A DNA stretch of 64,000 bases from Isoetes taiwanensis. Taxonomy: Eukaryota; Streptophyta; Lycopodiopsida; Isoetales; Isoetaceae. The stretch is from NCBI GenBank assembly GCA_021234155.1, contig JAJEKV010000004.1, positions 5,894,109-5,958,108 of the forward strand, written 5' to 3'. The first letter of the stretch is position 1. Each line of letters starts with the position of its first letter. The notes below the pieces were generated by a model, which saw nothing but the letters and a program-made list of their open reading frames with translations, had not been told where the DNA came from and ran no database searches. Made by a program: the position numbers and the translations under genes. Positions 1-9,302 of the stretch are shown here, in pieces.

Positions 1-565
1 ATGCCCCATGGTGCCACGTGGAGGGTGTGGATTGGTGGATGAGCTGGCAGGGGGGGGTAGAGAATGCTAGGTGGGGTAGAATAGGAAATTTTTTTTTAAT
101 TTTTTATAGAAAGGCACGAATCTCAAGGCAATAATCCAAAGGCCAAGATAAAGGATATTAGCATATTCTCCCATCTCAATTGGAATCTTTTGCTAGGAAT
201 AATTTTTTGCATAGCTTAACCATAGGATGTGAAATATGGCAAAAAAAGATGACTAGGCAATTGTGATGGCATATGACATGGCAATGGTGATGACTAGGCA
301 AATGACATGGCAATGTATCTTGACTCAATTTTTTGTCTAGCCAAAAAACTTTTTCAACTTATGGATGTGGATGACACGTGTATGGCATATATGATGATGA
401 GGAGGATGATGTGCAAATGACATGGCACTCCCAAGTGGCAATATTACATAGAATCATAATCAACTTGAAAAATGGAAGCCCTTTAGCCAATTTTTAATTT
501 TTGAACTTGGGGATGGAGGGAGTATGATGTAAGTGATGATGAGGAATGATGGAGATGTGAGGTGG
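1..565 (-). repeat. A-family LTR, middle part (3' LTR of element A2)
   Basis: This is the reverse complement of the middle of the A-family LTR (compare about 1145-1710). It runs off the left window edge and stops at 565, where element A1 is inserted. The other half of the same LTR resumes at 11689. The 5 bp GGTGG at 561-565 is repeated at 11689-11693 and is the A1 target-site duplication. No gene is present; the short frames here are LTR shadows. Confidence 0.9.
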
Positions 566-2956
566 TGCTGCCACATTTTGTGGCAGCAAGAGGAAATTGT
601 ACAACACAAGAAGAAGACAAGCTGCCAATGCTGATTTTAAGCTGATTACACTCTTGAAGGATTATTTTGTTACAGATCATTGAAGAATTTTTTTGATGAA
701 GACTAAGGAAGGACATTCATGGAAGCTATTTCATTAGATCAAATTAAATGGTCACAAGGAGCAAGAAAAAGTCAAGTCATCATATTTGAGCAAACAAGAG
801 AGCAAAGGACACAAACATTTACTTTGAAGACATAAGAAGGTTTTGAAGACCCCCAAGAGTTCCATGGTATGTGCAAAATAACTCTAGATCAAGTTCATAT
901 TGAGGCAAATTCCTATACCATTATTTCACCCCATACCACCTTCTTTCCTTGATTTCCAAGTTGGTACATCCTCAATCAACCTTGTTTTCCAATTGACAAC
1001 ATTTTTTGTCTAGCCAAAAAAGCTTCACTCTCATCTCTTCCATAACTCCATACATTCATTTCCATGATAAGCTTCCAAAAAGAAAAATGGTCAAGAAATT
1101 TGCAAAAGTTATGCATAAAGGTGGCATTGTGCCACGTATAACCTTGGAAGCCACCTCACATCTCCATCATTCCTCATCATCACTTACATCATACTCCCTC
1201 CATCCCCAAGTTCAAAAATTAAAAATTGGCTAAAGGGCTTCCATTTTTCAAGTTGATTATGATTCTATGTAATATTGCCACTTGGGAGTGCCATGTCATT
1301 TGCACATCATCCTCCTCATCATCATATATGCCATACACGTGTCATCCACATCCATAAGTTGAAAAAAGTTTTTGGCTAGACAAAAATTGAGTCAAGATAC
1401 ATTGCCATGTCATTTGCCTAGTCATCACCATTGCCATGTCATATGCCATCACAATTGCCTAGTCATCTTTTTTTGCCATATTTCACATCCTATGGTTAAG
1501 CTATGCAAAAAATTATTCCTAGCAAAAGATTCCAATTGAGATGGGAGAATATGCTAATATCCTTTATCTTGGCCTTTGGATTATTGCCTTGAGATTCGTG
1601 CCTTTCTATAAAAAATTAAAAAAATTTTCCTATTCTACCCCACCTAGCATTCTCTACCCCCACCATCCACCAATCCACCAATCCACACCCTCCACGTGGC
1701 ACCATGGGGCATGGGGGCCGGGCACGGGCCGGTTCCCCTTCATAATGGCACGCGTTTATTCGGAAGAAATTGCGGTAAAATTCCTTTTATACACTAGTCC
1801 TTTTTTCTAAACATGCCCGTGGGATATTTGGACTATTTTTCAAGAACCCTAATTTTCGATGAAGGCCAAGATCCGAAAATTGGTTGGAATTACACCTTAA
1901 TCATAGCTCTGCACCCTCCATTCACCTACACGCATCCATACCGACTCATAAACAAACAAAATTTGAATTTCAAACGAATTTGCCAAGATTTGAACTGAAA
2001 ACAGGCCGTTTAAGATGGATTGAGATCTTGCATTGTTTTCCTGGGGGTTGTATGCGTGAAGAACGTCGACTTGAAGCTTTTCCTCGGCGGATTGACTGAT
2101 TCCTAGCTGCATTTGCTCCTCTAGCCTCCAAATTCGGAAGAATTGACGGGCTATTGAGATTATCGACCACTTTTGAGATTATTGACAATTTGATCTGTTT
2201 GATTGTTTTTCCTGAGACCATTAGACTCAGGGAAATTGATGTTGATCTTTTGAATAGCTTCTTGAATGAAAATCTGACCTTAGAAAAAAAAAAATTAGGT
2301 GTGGTGATTGTTCTTGAGTTTAATCCTTGATTTTCAGAAAACTAAAAAATAATTTAGTTTGAAATTTTTATGCACTATAACTAGAGGGTATTTCCGAACT
2401 GATACACTTGAAAAAACACAAAAAAAGCCAATTAGATTTCATATTAGGTAAAGTTGCTCTCGGGTTCTTGCACAGTCAGACTGATAGGAGATTTTAATCA
2501 AATTCTACCCTTTAGGTTGTTAATTTCCTGAAATTTTTAAGTTGCCTTCAATCTAGACACCAGTCAGAGATATCTCAAATTTCCAAAACTAAAAAAACTT
2601 GTTCCATCTTCAATCTGCAAAAAAAATAGCTTGTCATTCTTTGGTATTGACCAATTTTGACCAAATCGAAGTGTGTGATTTTGAGAACCTTGCTTATCTC
2701 AGCTCTATCTAGACTTTTGAACACCGATTCCCACATCTGTTAAGAAGATCTCTATCAAAAAATCAATTGATTTGCTTGATTTGATTTTAAATGGCACAAG
2801 TTTATGGTCAGACCATTTTTTTTGCTTCAGGGAAAGCAGTCTGATCTTGAAATTTCAGTGACTTTTCCAGGTTTTGGTGATTCAGAGTGGTTGCCTTAAG
2901 CAACCTGGAGGTTCTAAACCATTAGGTTGGAGGTTTTGCCAAAAAAGCCTTCAACA
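566..2956 (+). repeat. A1 5' LTR
   Basis: About 2.39 kb. It begins with a perfect 10-bp hairpin (TGCTGCCACA / TGTGGCAGCA, loop TTT; 566-588) and ends CCTTCAACA. Near-identical copies lie at 9303-11688, 24091-26459 and 32816-35212, with inverted copies at 18631-21016 and 11689-12278 plus 1-565. It contains G-box cores CACGTG at 1336 and 1693 and TATA-like sequence near 1607. No coding function is seen. Confidence 0.95.
1607..1614 (+). promoter_or_regulatory. Candidate TATA box in A-family LTR
   Basis: TATAAAAA lies about 1.04 kb into the LTR and is kept in every A copy, with G-box cores CACGTG about 270 bp upstream and 85 bp downstream. A second TATA-like string (TTTTATACAC) begins near 1786. 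Which of the two sets the U3/R boundary cannot be decided from sequence. Confidence 0.3.
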
Positions 2957-2959
2957 TTT

Positions 2960-2978
2960 TGGAGGTTCTACCGAGATT
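2960..2978 (+). promoter_or_regulatory. Primer-binding site, tRNA-Gln
   Basis: Three bases after the LTR ends in CA comes TGGAGGTTCTACCGAGATT. This is complementary to the 3' end of eukaryotic tRNA-Gln (CCA end, U73, acceptor strand and T-stem), with one position that would be a G-U pair. The same site follows the 5' LTRs of A2 (18609-18627, minus) and A3 (26463-26481). It is where minus-strand cDNA synthesis would be primed. The tRNA match is from memory of conserved tRNA-Gln sequences. Confidence 0.75.
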
Positions 2979-3000
2979 ACTATACTTTGAAGAAGAATTA

Positions 3001-5522
3001 ATGGCACCAAGAAGGGGAAATGATCATCTTGAGCAGCCGGAGGCACAAGAAAACCCCCGAGAGTTCTGCATTGCCCCAAGGAATCAATGTATTGGGGAAC
3101 ACTTGTCTCCATCAATCTTATGAGCTTAGTGTGCCAGTTCACGCACCAACTTTTGATCCTAGCATAAATGCTAATTATTTTTGAAGGTTTTGAGGAATAT
3201 TACCAGGATTATGGACACAAGAAAGGCTGCAAGCTCTCAGAATTCAAGAAATGTTTCAAGAATGAGGAGGTAAGAGCATGGTTAGATTATGTGACTGCTT
3301 TAGGTACTAGAACATGGGAAGATATTGTGCCTAAGTTTCTAACCAGATTTGGGAAATTGGTTAAGCCAAGAGAATTAGCTCTGGAGCTACACTCATTCCA
3401 CATCAAGCATGGTGAGACTATTCATCAATATACAGAAAGGTTTAATGCATATTTGTTAAAATGCCAAACTGAGCATGTCCTCCATCATACTTTGGATTTA
3501 GTAGCAGCTTTTATAAATGGATTAAGTGACAGACCTAGGGTGCACAAGAAGATGACCGGGGATCTGAGGATTACTGAAGGATTTGACACCATACATAAGG
3601 CCTTTACTAAAGCTACAGAATTAGCAGATGTTTATTTCTGTTCAACTGAACCTATGATGCGATTTACTAATGATCCTTTTTCACCAGAATTTGAACAGGA
3701 ATACACAACATCAGTGCCAATCTATGCTGTGCAGAAGGAGAAGAGAACTACCAAGGCTGAGGAGGCAATTATCCCTACTGCAGATTCAAAATCTGAGTTG
3801 CTCAAGATGGCTGAGGCATTGGCTGAAGTGACTAAACAACTTCAAGAGTTGAAGGCATCCAAACCTGAGAAAAGGGTCTTTCCCCCATGCATTCATTGTC
3901 TAAGGGATAGTCATTCTTCTGAAGTTTGTTATTATAGGCCTTGCCTTAAGTGTGGTAGGAGAGGGCATTATGGTAAAGAATGTCCTGTTTGTACTTTTTG
4001 TAAGGGCATAGGTCATCTTGAAGATAAGTGTAGTGTCAAAGAGTATTTTGCTAGACAAGAGTTAGCCAAAGCAACAGAAACAAGTGCATCTATCAGATTT
4101 GTGCAGGAAATGGAGGATCAAGAAGAGATTTTGGCTGTACACACTCGAGGAATGCTGGAATCCAAAGGCAAAGAAGCAGAATTTGTAACCAAAGAAGGGA
4201 ATGCAGTAAGAGGTAAAGATTTTGAAGGCAATCAGGTATTATCTCATCCCCTTGCTCAAAAAATTGTTCATCAAGATAAGGAGAGGAAAGATGAAATTAT
4301 TCAGGTAGTACCACCTCCTCCAGCCCAAAAATTTGCAAGAAAAGATAAAGAAGGAGAAGATTTGGAGATTTTGCTAAAAAATTCTAAGATAAGCATAGAC
4401 TTACTAACCTTGCTAAGGATTGCTCCCTCTTACAGAAAAAAGTTGTTGAGTTTAAATGAGGAAAAAGAGGATATGTTTACTAATCATGTTGGTGAGCTTG
4501 TATTATCCCAGGATGATGCTGATCCAGGGCCTTTTACTTGTGTTGCAAACATTGGTAAAAAGGTTCTAACCAAAGTATTATTAGATGGTGGTTCCCCTTT
4601 GAATGTGATGCCACATCACATAATGAAATCTTGTGGTTTGGAATGTGATAGACGAGCACCTATGCTTTTGAAATCATTCTCTAACACAAAAATTCATCCT
4701 ATAGGGATAATTAGTAGTGTTTTAGTTGACATTGAGGGTATTATTGTGGCTGCTAGTTTTGTGGTGGTAGCTTTTGAAGGGGTTGATGAGAATACTGATA
4801 TTTATGATCTACTTTTGGGCAGGAAATGGTTGTCTACTGTGGATGCAAGGCCAGTGTGGTCCAAGGGAGAATGTATTATTTCAGATGGGAAAAAGAAAGT
4901 GACTCTCTACAACAGGGTTGGAGAACTGGAGACCTTAAATTTCTTAGAGATAGACATGCTATCCCAAAATCCTTGTGGAGAATATGAGATTTCTGTTCCT
5001 ACAATTGCAACATGTTCAATAGAAGAGGGTAAGCTAAAAAAATCTGGTGAACATGCATACATGTGGTTTGATGGAGGTATATCAAAAAAATTGAATGTTG
5101 CTGCTTCTTCTGCAATTATCAGAGATAACTCTAACAAGCTTTTGGCTAAAGTTGGCAGAATTTACTCAGGGATAACATCAAATGTGGCAGAATACAGAGC
5201 TCTATTAGCAGGCTTACAAGAAGCCAAACATTTGGGAATTAATGAGCTGGTTATATTTGGAGATTCTCAGCTTGTTTGCAAACAGGTATTGGGAGAATAT
5301 CAGTCAAAGAATCTGGATATGATTTTCTTAAGGGATGAAGTTTTGGGAGAATTATTGGATTTCAAAAGATGGGAGATACATCATATACCAAGGGAGTTTA
5401 ATTCAGAGGCTGATGCACTTTGCAGAAGTGTTCTATTAGAGCATCTAGCTGAAGGTGCCATCAATGAGGAAGAATTGGAGAGGAAAGAATTACAGCAGGT
5501 TGTATCCCATATTAGTGATTAA
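3001..5522 (+). CDS. gag-pol: A1 gag - protease - archaeal-type RNase H
   Basis: Start chosen at the ATG at 3001 (MAPRRG), which is conserved in A2 and A3. Indels near 3048 and 3175 mean the long open stretch starts at 3168 (784 residues). In that numbering: a retrotransposon Gag domain in roughly residues 20-125; three CCHC knuckles at 241-254, 259-272 and 275-288; an aspartic protease with active site LLDGGS (Asp473) and a distal LLLGRKWL; then a cellular/archaeal-type RNase HI with Asp635, Glu675, Asp699 and Asp749. Gag packages the RNA, the protease matures the polyprotein, and RNase H degrades RNA in RNA-DNA hybrids. The frame runs into a stop at 5520 because of one extra G near 5497 that is absent from A2 and A3. 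Without it, the frame continues into RT. Confidence 0.9.
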
Positions 5523-6435
5523 TGCTAGTGAGGAAAAACAGGCCAGGGAGCTGAAGATAAAAAAGAATAATCAGGAAAGGACTCTTTATGTAGGGGATTT
5601 ATTTCAGGAAGAGGATGAGAGTAGGGTAAGAGATTTTTTTGAAGAATGGAGTGATGTATTTGCTTGGGATTATGATGAGCTGAAAGGGGTTGACAAGAAG
5701 ATTTGTGAATTTGAGATAAAAACAAAGGAAGGAGTTAAGCCAGTAATACAAAAACTGAGGAGGATAAATGGATCATTGATGACCTTGATTAGGGAAGAAT
5801 TGAATAGGATGAAGGATGCTGGGGTAATAGCAGAAATTATGAATCCAGAATGGTTATCTTGTATAGTACCTGTTGAGAAAAAGAATAAGACAATTAGGAT
5901 ATGCATTGATTATAGGGAGCTCAACAAAGCCACAATTAAGGACTGTTATCCTCTACCTTTTTTAGAGGAAGTGCTATATGCAGTAGCAGGTAAGGAAATG
6001 TTTTCATTCTTGGATGGTTTTTCAGGTTTCAATCAAATCAGCATAAAGGAGGAGGATCAACCAAAGACTGCTTTCATTACACCTTGGGGTAATTTTGCAA
6101 TGAAAAAAATGCCTTTTGGACTAATGAATGCTCCTGCCACTTTTCAGAGAGCTATGGACACTATTTTCAAGGAGATGCACATCCAATTACTTCGGGTGTT
6201 TCTGGATGATTTGTGTTTAGGCACATTTATCAGAGATCATTTCAGTTTGCTAACAAAAATATGTTCATTATGCAGGGGAAGTGGAGTGAGCCTAAATCCT
6301 AAGAAATGTGTTTTCTTCTGTTCTAAAGGGGATCTTCTTGGACATGAGATATCAACTCAAGGGATCCGTGTGGCTGGCTGGGAAATTGGAAGCCTTGAAG
6401 AAGTTGACACCACCAGAAACCCTCAAAAAGGTTAA
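5455..6435 (+). CDS. pol: A1 reverse transcriptase
   Basis: Overlapping frame of 326 residues; its true N-terminus continues from the aRNase H. Residues from about 95 on are a Ty3/gypsy RT: CIDYRELNKATIKDCYPLPF, then FLDGFSGFNQI (Asp187), then PFGLMNAPATFQ, and the active site reads FLDD (Asp251, Asp252) rather than YxDD. It copies element RNA into DNA in cytoplasmic particles. The frame breaks near 6370, where A3 has CAGGTGGCTGCAGGG and A1 has a longer altered string at both CAG sites. This is probably a sequence error rather than a real lesion. Confidence 0.9.
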   Translation: MPSMRKNWRGKNYSRLYPILVINASEEKQARELKIKKNNQERTLYVGDLFQEEDESRVRDFFEEWSDVFAWDYDELKGVDKKICEFEIKTKEGVKPVIQKLRRINGSLMTLIREELNRMKDAGVIAEIMNPEWLSCIVPVEKKNKTIRICIDYRELNKATIKDCYPLPFLEEVLYAVAGKEMFSFLDGFSGFNQISIKEEDQPKTAFITPWGNFAMKKMPFGLMNAPATFQRAMDTIFKEMHIQLLRVFLDDLCLGTFIRDHFSLLTKICSLCRGSGVSLNPKKCVFFCSKGDLLGHEISTQGIRVAGWEIGSLEEVDTTRNPQKG

Positions 6436-7414
6436 AGGTTTTATGGGGATGACAAGTTTTCTTAGGATATATGTGCCTCACTTATCACACATTATTTGTC
6501 CTATAGCCAGGTTGACCAGGGTTGGTAAATACTCCAAAGAAGAGAGTAAGTATATTTTTATAAAATGGGATGATGTTTGCCAGAGAGCTTTTGAGGAAAT
6601 TATAGAAACCCTTTGCAATCCTACTATTTTAAAACCTCCTGATCTTACAAAAACTTTCACTGCATATATAAGTGTGACCAAGAGAGCCATAGGTATAGCC
6701 CTGCTACAGGAACATGGAATTATAGCCTTTTCAAGCAAAATCTGGTCTGACACAGAACTTAGATATCAAAGATTAGAAAAAAGTGCTGCTGCACTAATGT
6801 TCTTATTGGAAAAGCATGGACACTTACTGCTTAACAGTCATACCCAGGTTTTCATGAAGCAAAACCCATTGACACTATTGTTTGCAAAAAATTTACCAAA
6901 GGCAAAGTTATGCAGATGGGCTTGTAAGGTACAAAATTATGATATTGACATTAAAGTAATTAAAGTTCTTGAAGATCCTAGTGCTTATTTGCCTAATATG
7001 ATGTTTAAGTATGAAGATCAAGAAGGTTTGAATGAGGAAAATACAACTAACATAGTAGCTTTTGGCAGTGAGATGATTGATTGGCAGGTTGACATTAAGA
7101 ATTTTTTGGAGCATGCTGAGATACCAAAAGATCTGAATAGCAGCCAGCTGAGGAGGTTCAAGGAAAAGTGTAAAACTTTTAGGCTCATTGAAGGTGTGCT
7201 ATGTAAGGTGGATAAAGAAGGGGTGCTGCTCAGGTGTGTTGACAAGGGTGAGGCTGAATTAATCATAGAGGCATGCCATGAAGGCATTTGTGGAGGCCAT
7301 TATGCTTGTAGATACTACAGCAAAAAGAAGATCATGAGGTCGTGGTACTTTTGGCCAACCTTGTTTAAAGATTGTTATAATAAAATTAAAAGTTGTCATA
7401 AGTGCGATTTTTGA
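6308..7414 (+). CDS. pol: A1 RT C-terminus, gypsy-type RNase H and H2C2 zinc finger
   Basis: 368-residue frame overlapping the RT frame; its first 17 or so residues are out of frame. It carries the RT thumb/connection, then the gypsy RNase H fold (AIGIALLQ, ELRYQRLEKSAAALMFLL, LPKAKLCRWACKVQNYDI). The position that is normally an Asp-containing TDAS reads YISV (about residues 120-123), and the TDQ/TDH position reads KQNPL (about 184-188), so this domain lacks usual catalytic acids. The C-terminus has the integrase H2C2 finger, CHEGICGGH (His324) through SCHKC. The frame ends at 7412, where CAG has become CG and one G is missing compared with A3. Confidence 0.88.
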   Translation: MFSSVLKGIFLDMRYQLKGSVWLAGKLEALKKLTPPETLKKVKGFMGMTSFLRIYVPHLSHIICPIARLTRVGKYSKEESKYIFIKWDDVCQRAFEEIIETLCNPTILKPPDLTKTFTAYISVTKRAIGIALLQEHGIIAFSSKIWSDTELRYQRLEKSAAALMFLLEKHGHLLLNSHTQVFMKQNPLTLLFAKNLPKAKLCRWACKVQNYDIDIKVIKVLEDPSAYLPNMMFKYEDQEGLNEENTTNIVAFGSEMIDWQVDIKNFLEHAEIPKDLNSSQLRRFKEKCKTFRLIEGVLCKVDKEGVLLRCVDKGEAELIIEACHEGICGGHYACRYYSKKKIMRSWYFWPTLFKDCYNKIKSCHKCDF

Positions 7415-7423
7415 AAAAGAATA

Positions 7424-8359
7424 TTGCAGCCAGCACCACTTACTGCCATTGTATCACCTGGACCATTCCAAGTTTGGGGTTTGGATTTTATAGGACCCTT
7501 AGATCCCCCTTCATCTGCTCAACATCAATATATCTTGGTTGCAACAGATTACTTCACTAAATGGGCAGAAGCTGTACCTCTTAGGGAAGCAAATGCTTTT
7601 ACAACTGCTAGGTTCCTGCATGAAAATATTTGCAGCAGGTTTGGGATACCTTTTAAAATTATATCTGACAGAGGAACTCAGTTTGTAAATCAAGTTATTG
7701 CTACACTCCTAGAGATCCTTAAGGTTAAGCATGTAAAGAGTTCAGCCTACTATCCACAGGGAAATGGCCAAGCAGAATCAACAAACAAGGTTCTTAAGTC
7801 CATATTGCAAAAAACTGTTAGTTTGTCAAAAAGAGATTGGCATGAAAAACTTTATGATGCATTGTGGGCTTATAGAACTACAGTAAAAAATTCTACCAAT
7901 CATACTCCATTTAGCTTGGTTTATGGTGTGGAATCTGTGGTTCCTATAGAGCTCGAGTTACCTTCATTAAGGTTGGCTCATAGAATCAATCTGGAAATGG
8001 AAGAAGCTGTGAGGGAAAGGTGTGTAAGGCTGATGCAATTGGATGAGCACAGATATGAAGCAGAAAATGCTGTTATGATTAAAAAGGCCAAGGATGTTGC
8101 AGCTTTTAAAGCTGCTCACAAGCTCCAAGGAATATTCAAGGAAGGGGAATTGGTTTTGAAATGGAATAAAGCAAGGGAGAAGGTTGCAAGCAAATTTGAG
8201 AATTTATGGGAGGGTCCTTTTGAAGTTATAGGTGTAGCAGGACGAGATTCATACTGGTTAAGATCTGTGGAAGATAACTATAAGCTGCCAAATCCTATCA
8301 ACATTCTACATTTGAAGAGGTATTGGCAACAACATGTTGCCCTATGTTTGTTTGCATAA
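7424..8359 (+). CDS. pol: A1 integrase core and C-terminus
   Basis: 311-residue frame; the natural protein continues from the zinc finger upstream. The catalytic DD35E triad is complete: Asp21 (GLDFIGPL), Asp82 (SDRGTQF) and Glu118 (YYPQGNGQAES), with 35 residues between the last two. The C-terminal part has GELVLKW, LWEGPFEVIG and a final LHLKRYWQQHVAL typical of plant Ty3/gypsy integrases. No chromodomain is seen. It inserts the cDNA into the chromosome. TAA at 8357 ends gag-pol. Confidence 0.93.
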   Translation: MQPAPLTAIVSPGPFQVWGLDFIGPLDPPSSAQHQYILVATDYFTKWAEAVPLREANAFTTARFLHENICSRFGIPFKIISDRGTQFVNQVIATLLEILKVKHVKSSAYYPQGNGQAESTNKVLKSILQKTVSLSKRDWHEKLYDALWAYRTTVKNSTNHTPFSLVYGVESVVPIELELPSLRLAHRINLEMEEAVRERCVRLMQLDEHRYEAENAVMIKKAKDVAAFKAAHKLQGIFKEGELVLKWNKAREKVASKFENLWEGPFEVIGVAGRDSYWLRSVEDNYKLPNPINILHLKRYWQQHVALCLFA

Positions 8360-9302
8360 TCTGAAGATGCATCCTTAACTTAAATTAGGATTTAAGTGTG
8401 TTTAGACATAAATTCAACTTTGAGAAAAAATTATAAAAAGATAAAAACATCAAAAACATCAAAAACATTTTGTTCTATATGTTGCTGTGATTGATTAAGT
8501 ATTATTCTGACTTTGTTACTGCTTAAAATGTCATGTGTAGCTTTTAACAGGTTTTAGCAGTCCAGGGATGTTGTCTTCAAGAGGTTGAATATTTTCCATG
8601 CAGGTTCACCAGTCTGACCATCGTTCATCTGTGCATTAGTGATCTTGCCCAAAGATCCGAGCCTTATTCCTTACCTTCACTTCATGATCATGTCCTTCTA
8701 GCAAGCTCTGCCAAATCAACATCCCACACAAGCAGGCTTGCAAATGCTAATCATCTTTATTTGTCATGCAGGTGCATCAGGCTGGCCATTATTCATCTGC
8801 ACATTTGTGGTCCTACCTAGCATCAAGCCTTATCATATACTCTTCTTTCCATATTCCTATTCCTTTAGCAAGCACTGCCAAATCAACATCCCACCAAGCA
8901 GGCTTGCAAATGCTAATCATCTTTATTTGTCATGCAGGTGCACCAGGTTGGCCATCATTCATCTGCACATTTGTGGTCCTACCTAGCATCAAGCCTTATC
9001 ATATACTCTTCTTTTCATATTCCTATCCCTTTAGCAAGCACTGCCAAATCAACATCCCACCAAGCAGGCTTGCAAATGCTGAACATTTTATTTCCATGCA
9101 GGTGCACCAGCCATTGTCATACTTCCATCTGCTCACTTGTTGGCCTATTTATTCCATATGACTTCACTCCTTGCCACATTCATTTCCCTCAGAAGTGCCT
9201 AGTTCAACTTCCCATCAAGGCAAACTTCTCAACATGTTTGAAGTTTGTGAGGTTGAAGTATGGGAGCTTTGGCGACCGACTTCCTCTTTCTTTTTAGCAT
9301 GA
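8360..9302 (+). repeat. A1 3' UTR with tandem array of about 166 bp units
   Basis: Non-coding stretch between the pol stop and the 3' LTR. Four units start at CATGCAGG near 8597, 8765, 8931 and 9095 (spacings 168, 166, 164); the first and last are the most diverged. Each unit begins with T-rich sequence followed by CATGCAG/GTGCA or similar. The overlapping frames here are not convincing genes, because they only repeat the unit in different frames. The last 40 bp before the LTR hold a hairpin damaged relative to A2, a pyrimidine tract and TTAGCATGA. Confidence 0.85.

Noticed and set aside
8738-9297. Overlapping plus-strand frames of 82-131 codons
   Set aside because: They read the same 166-bp tandem unit in successive frames; the period explains the openness and no domain is visible.
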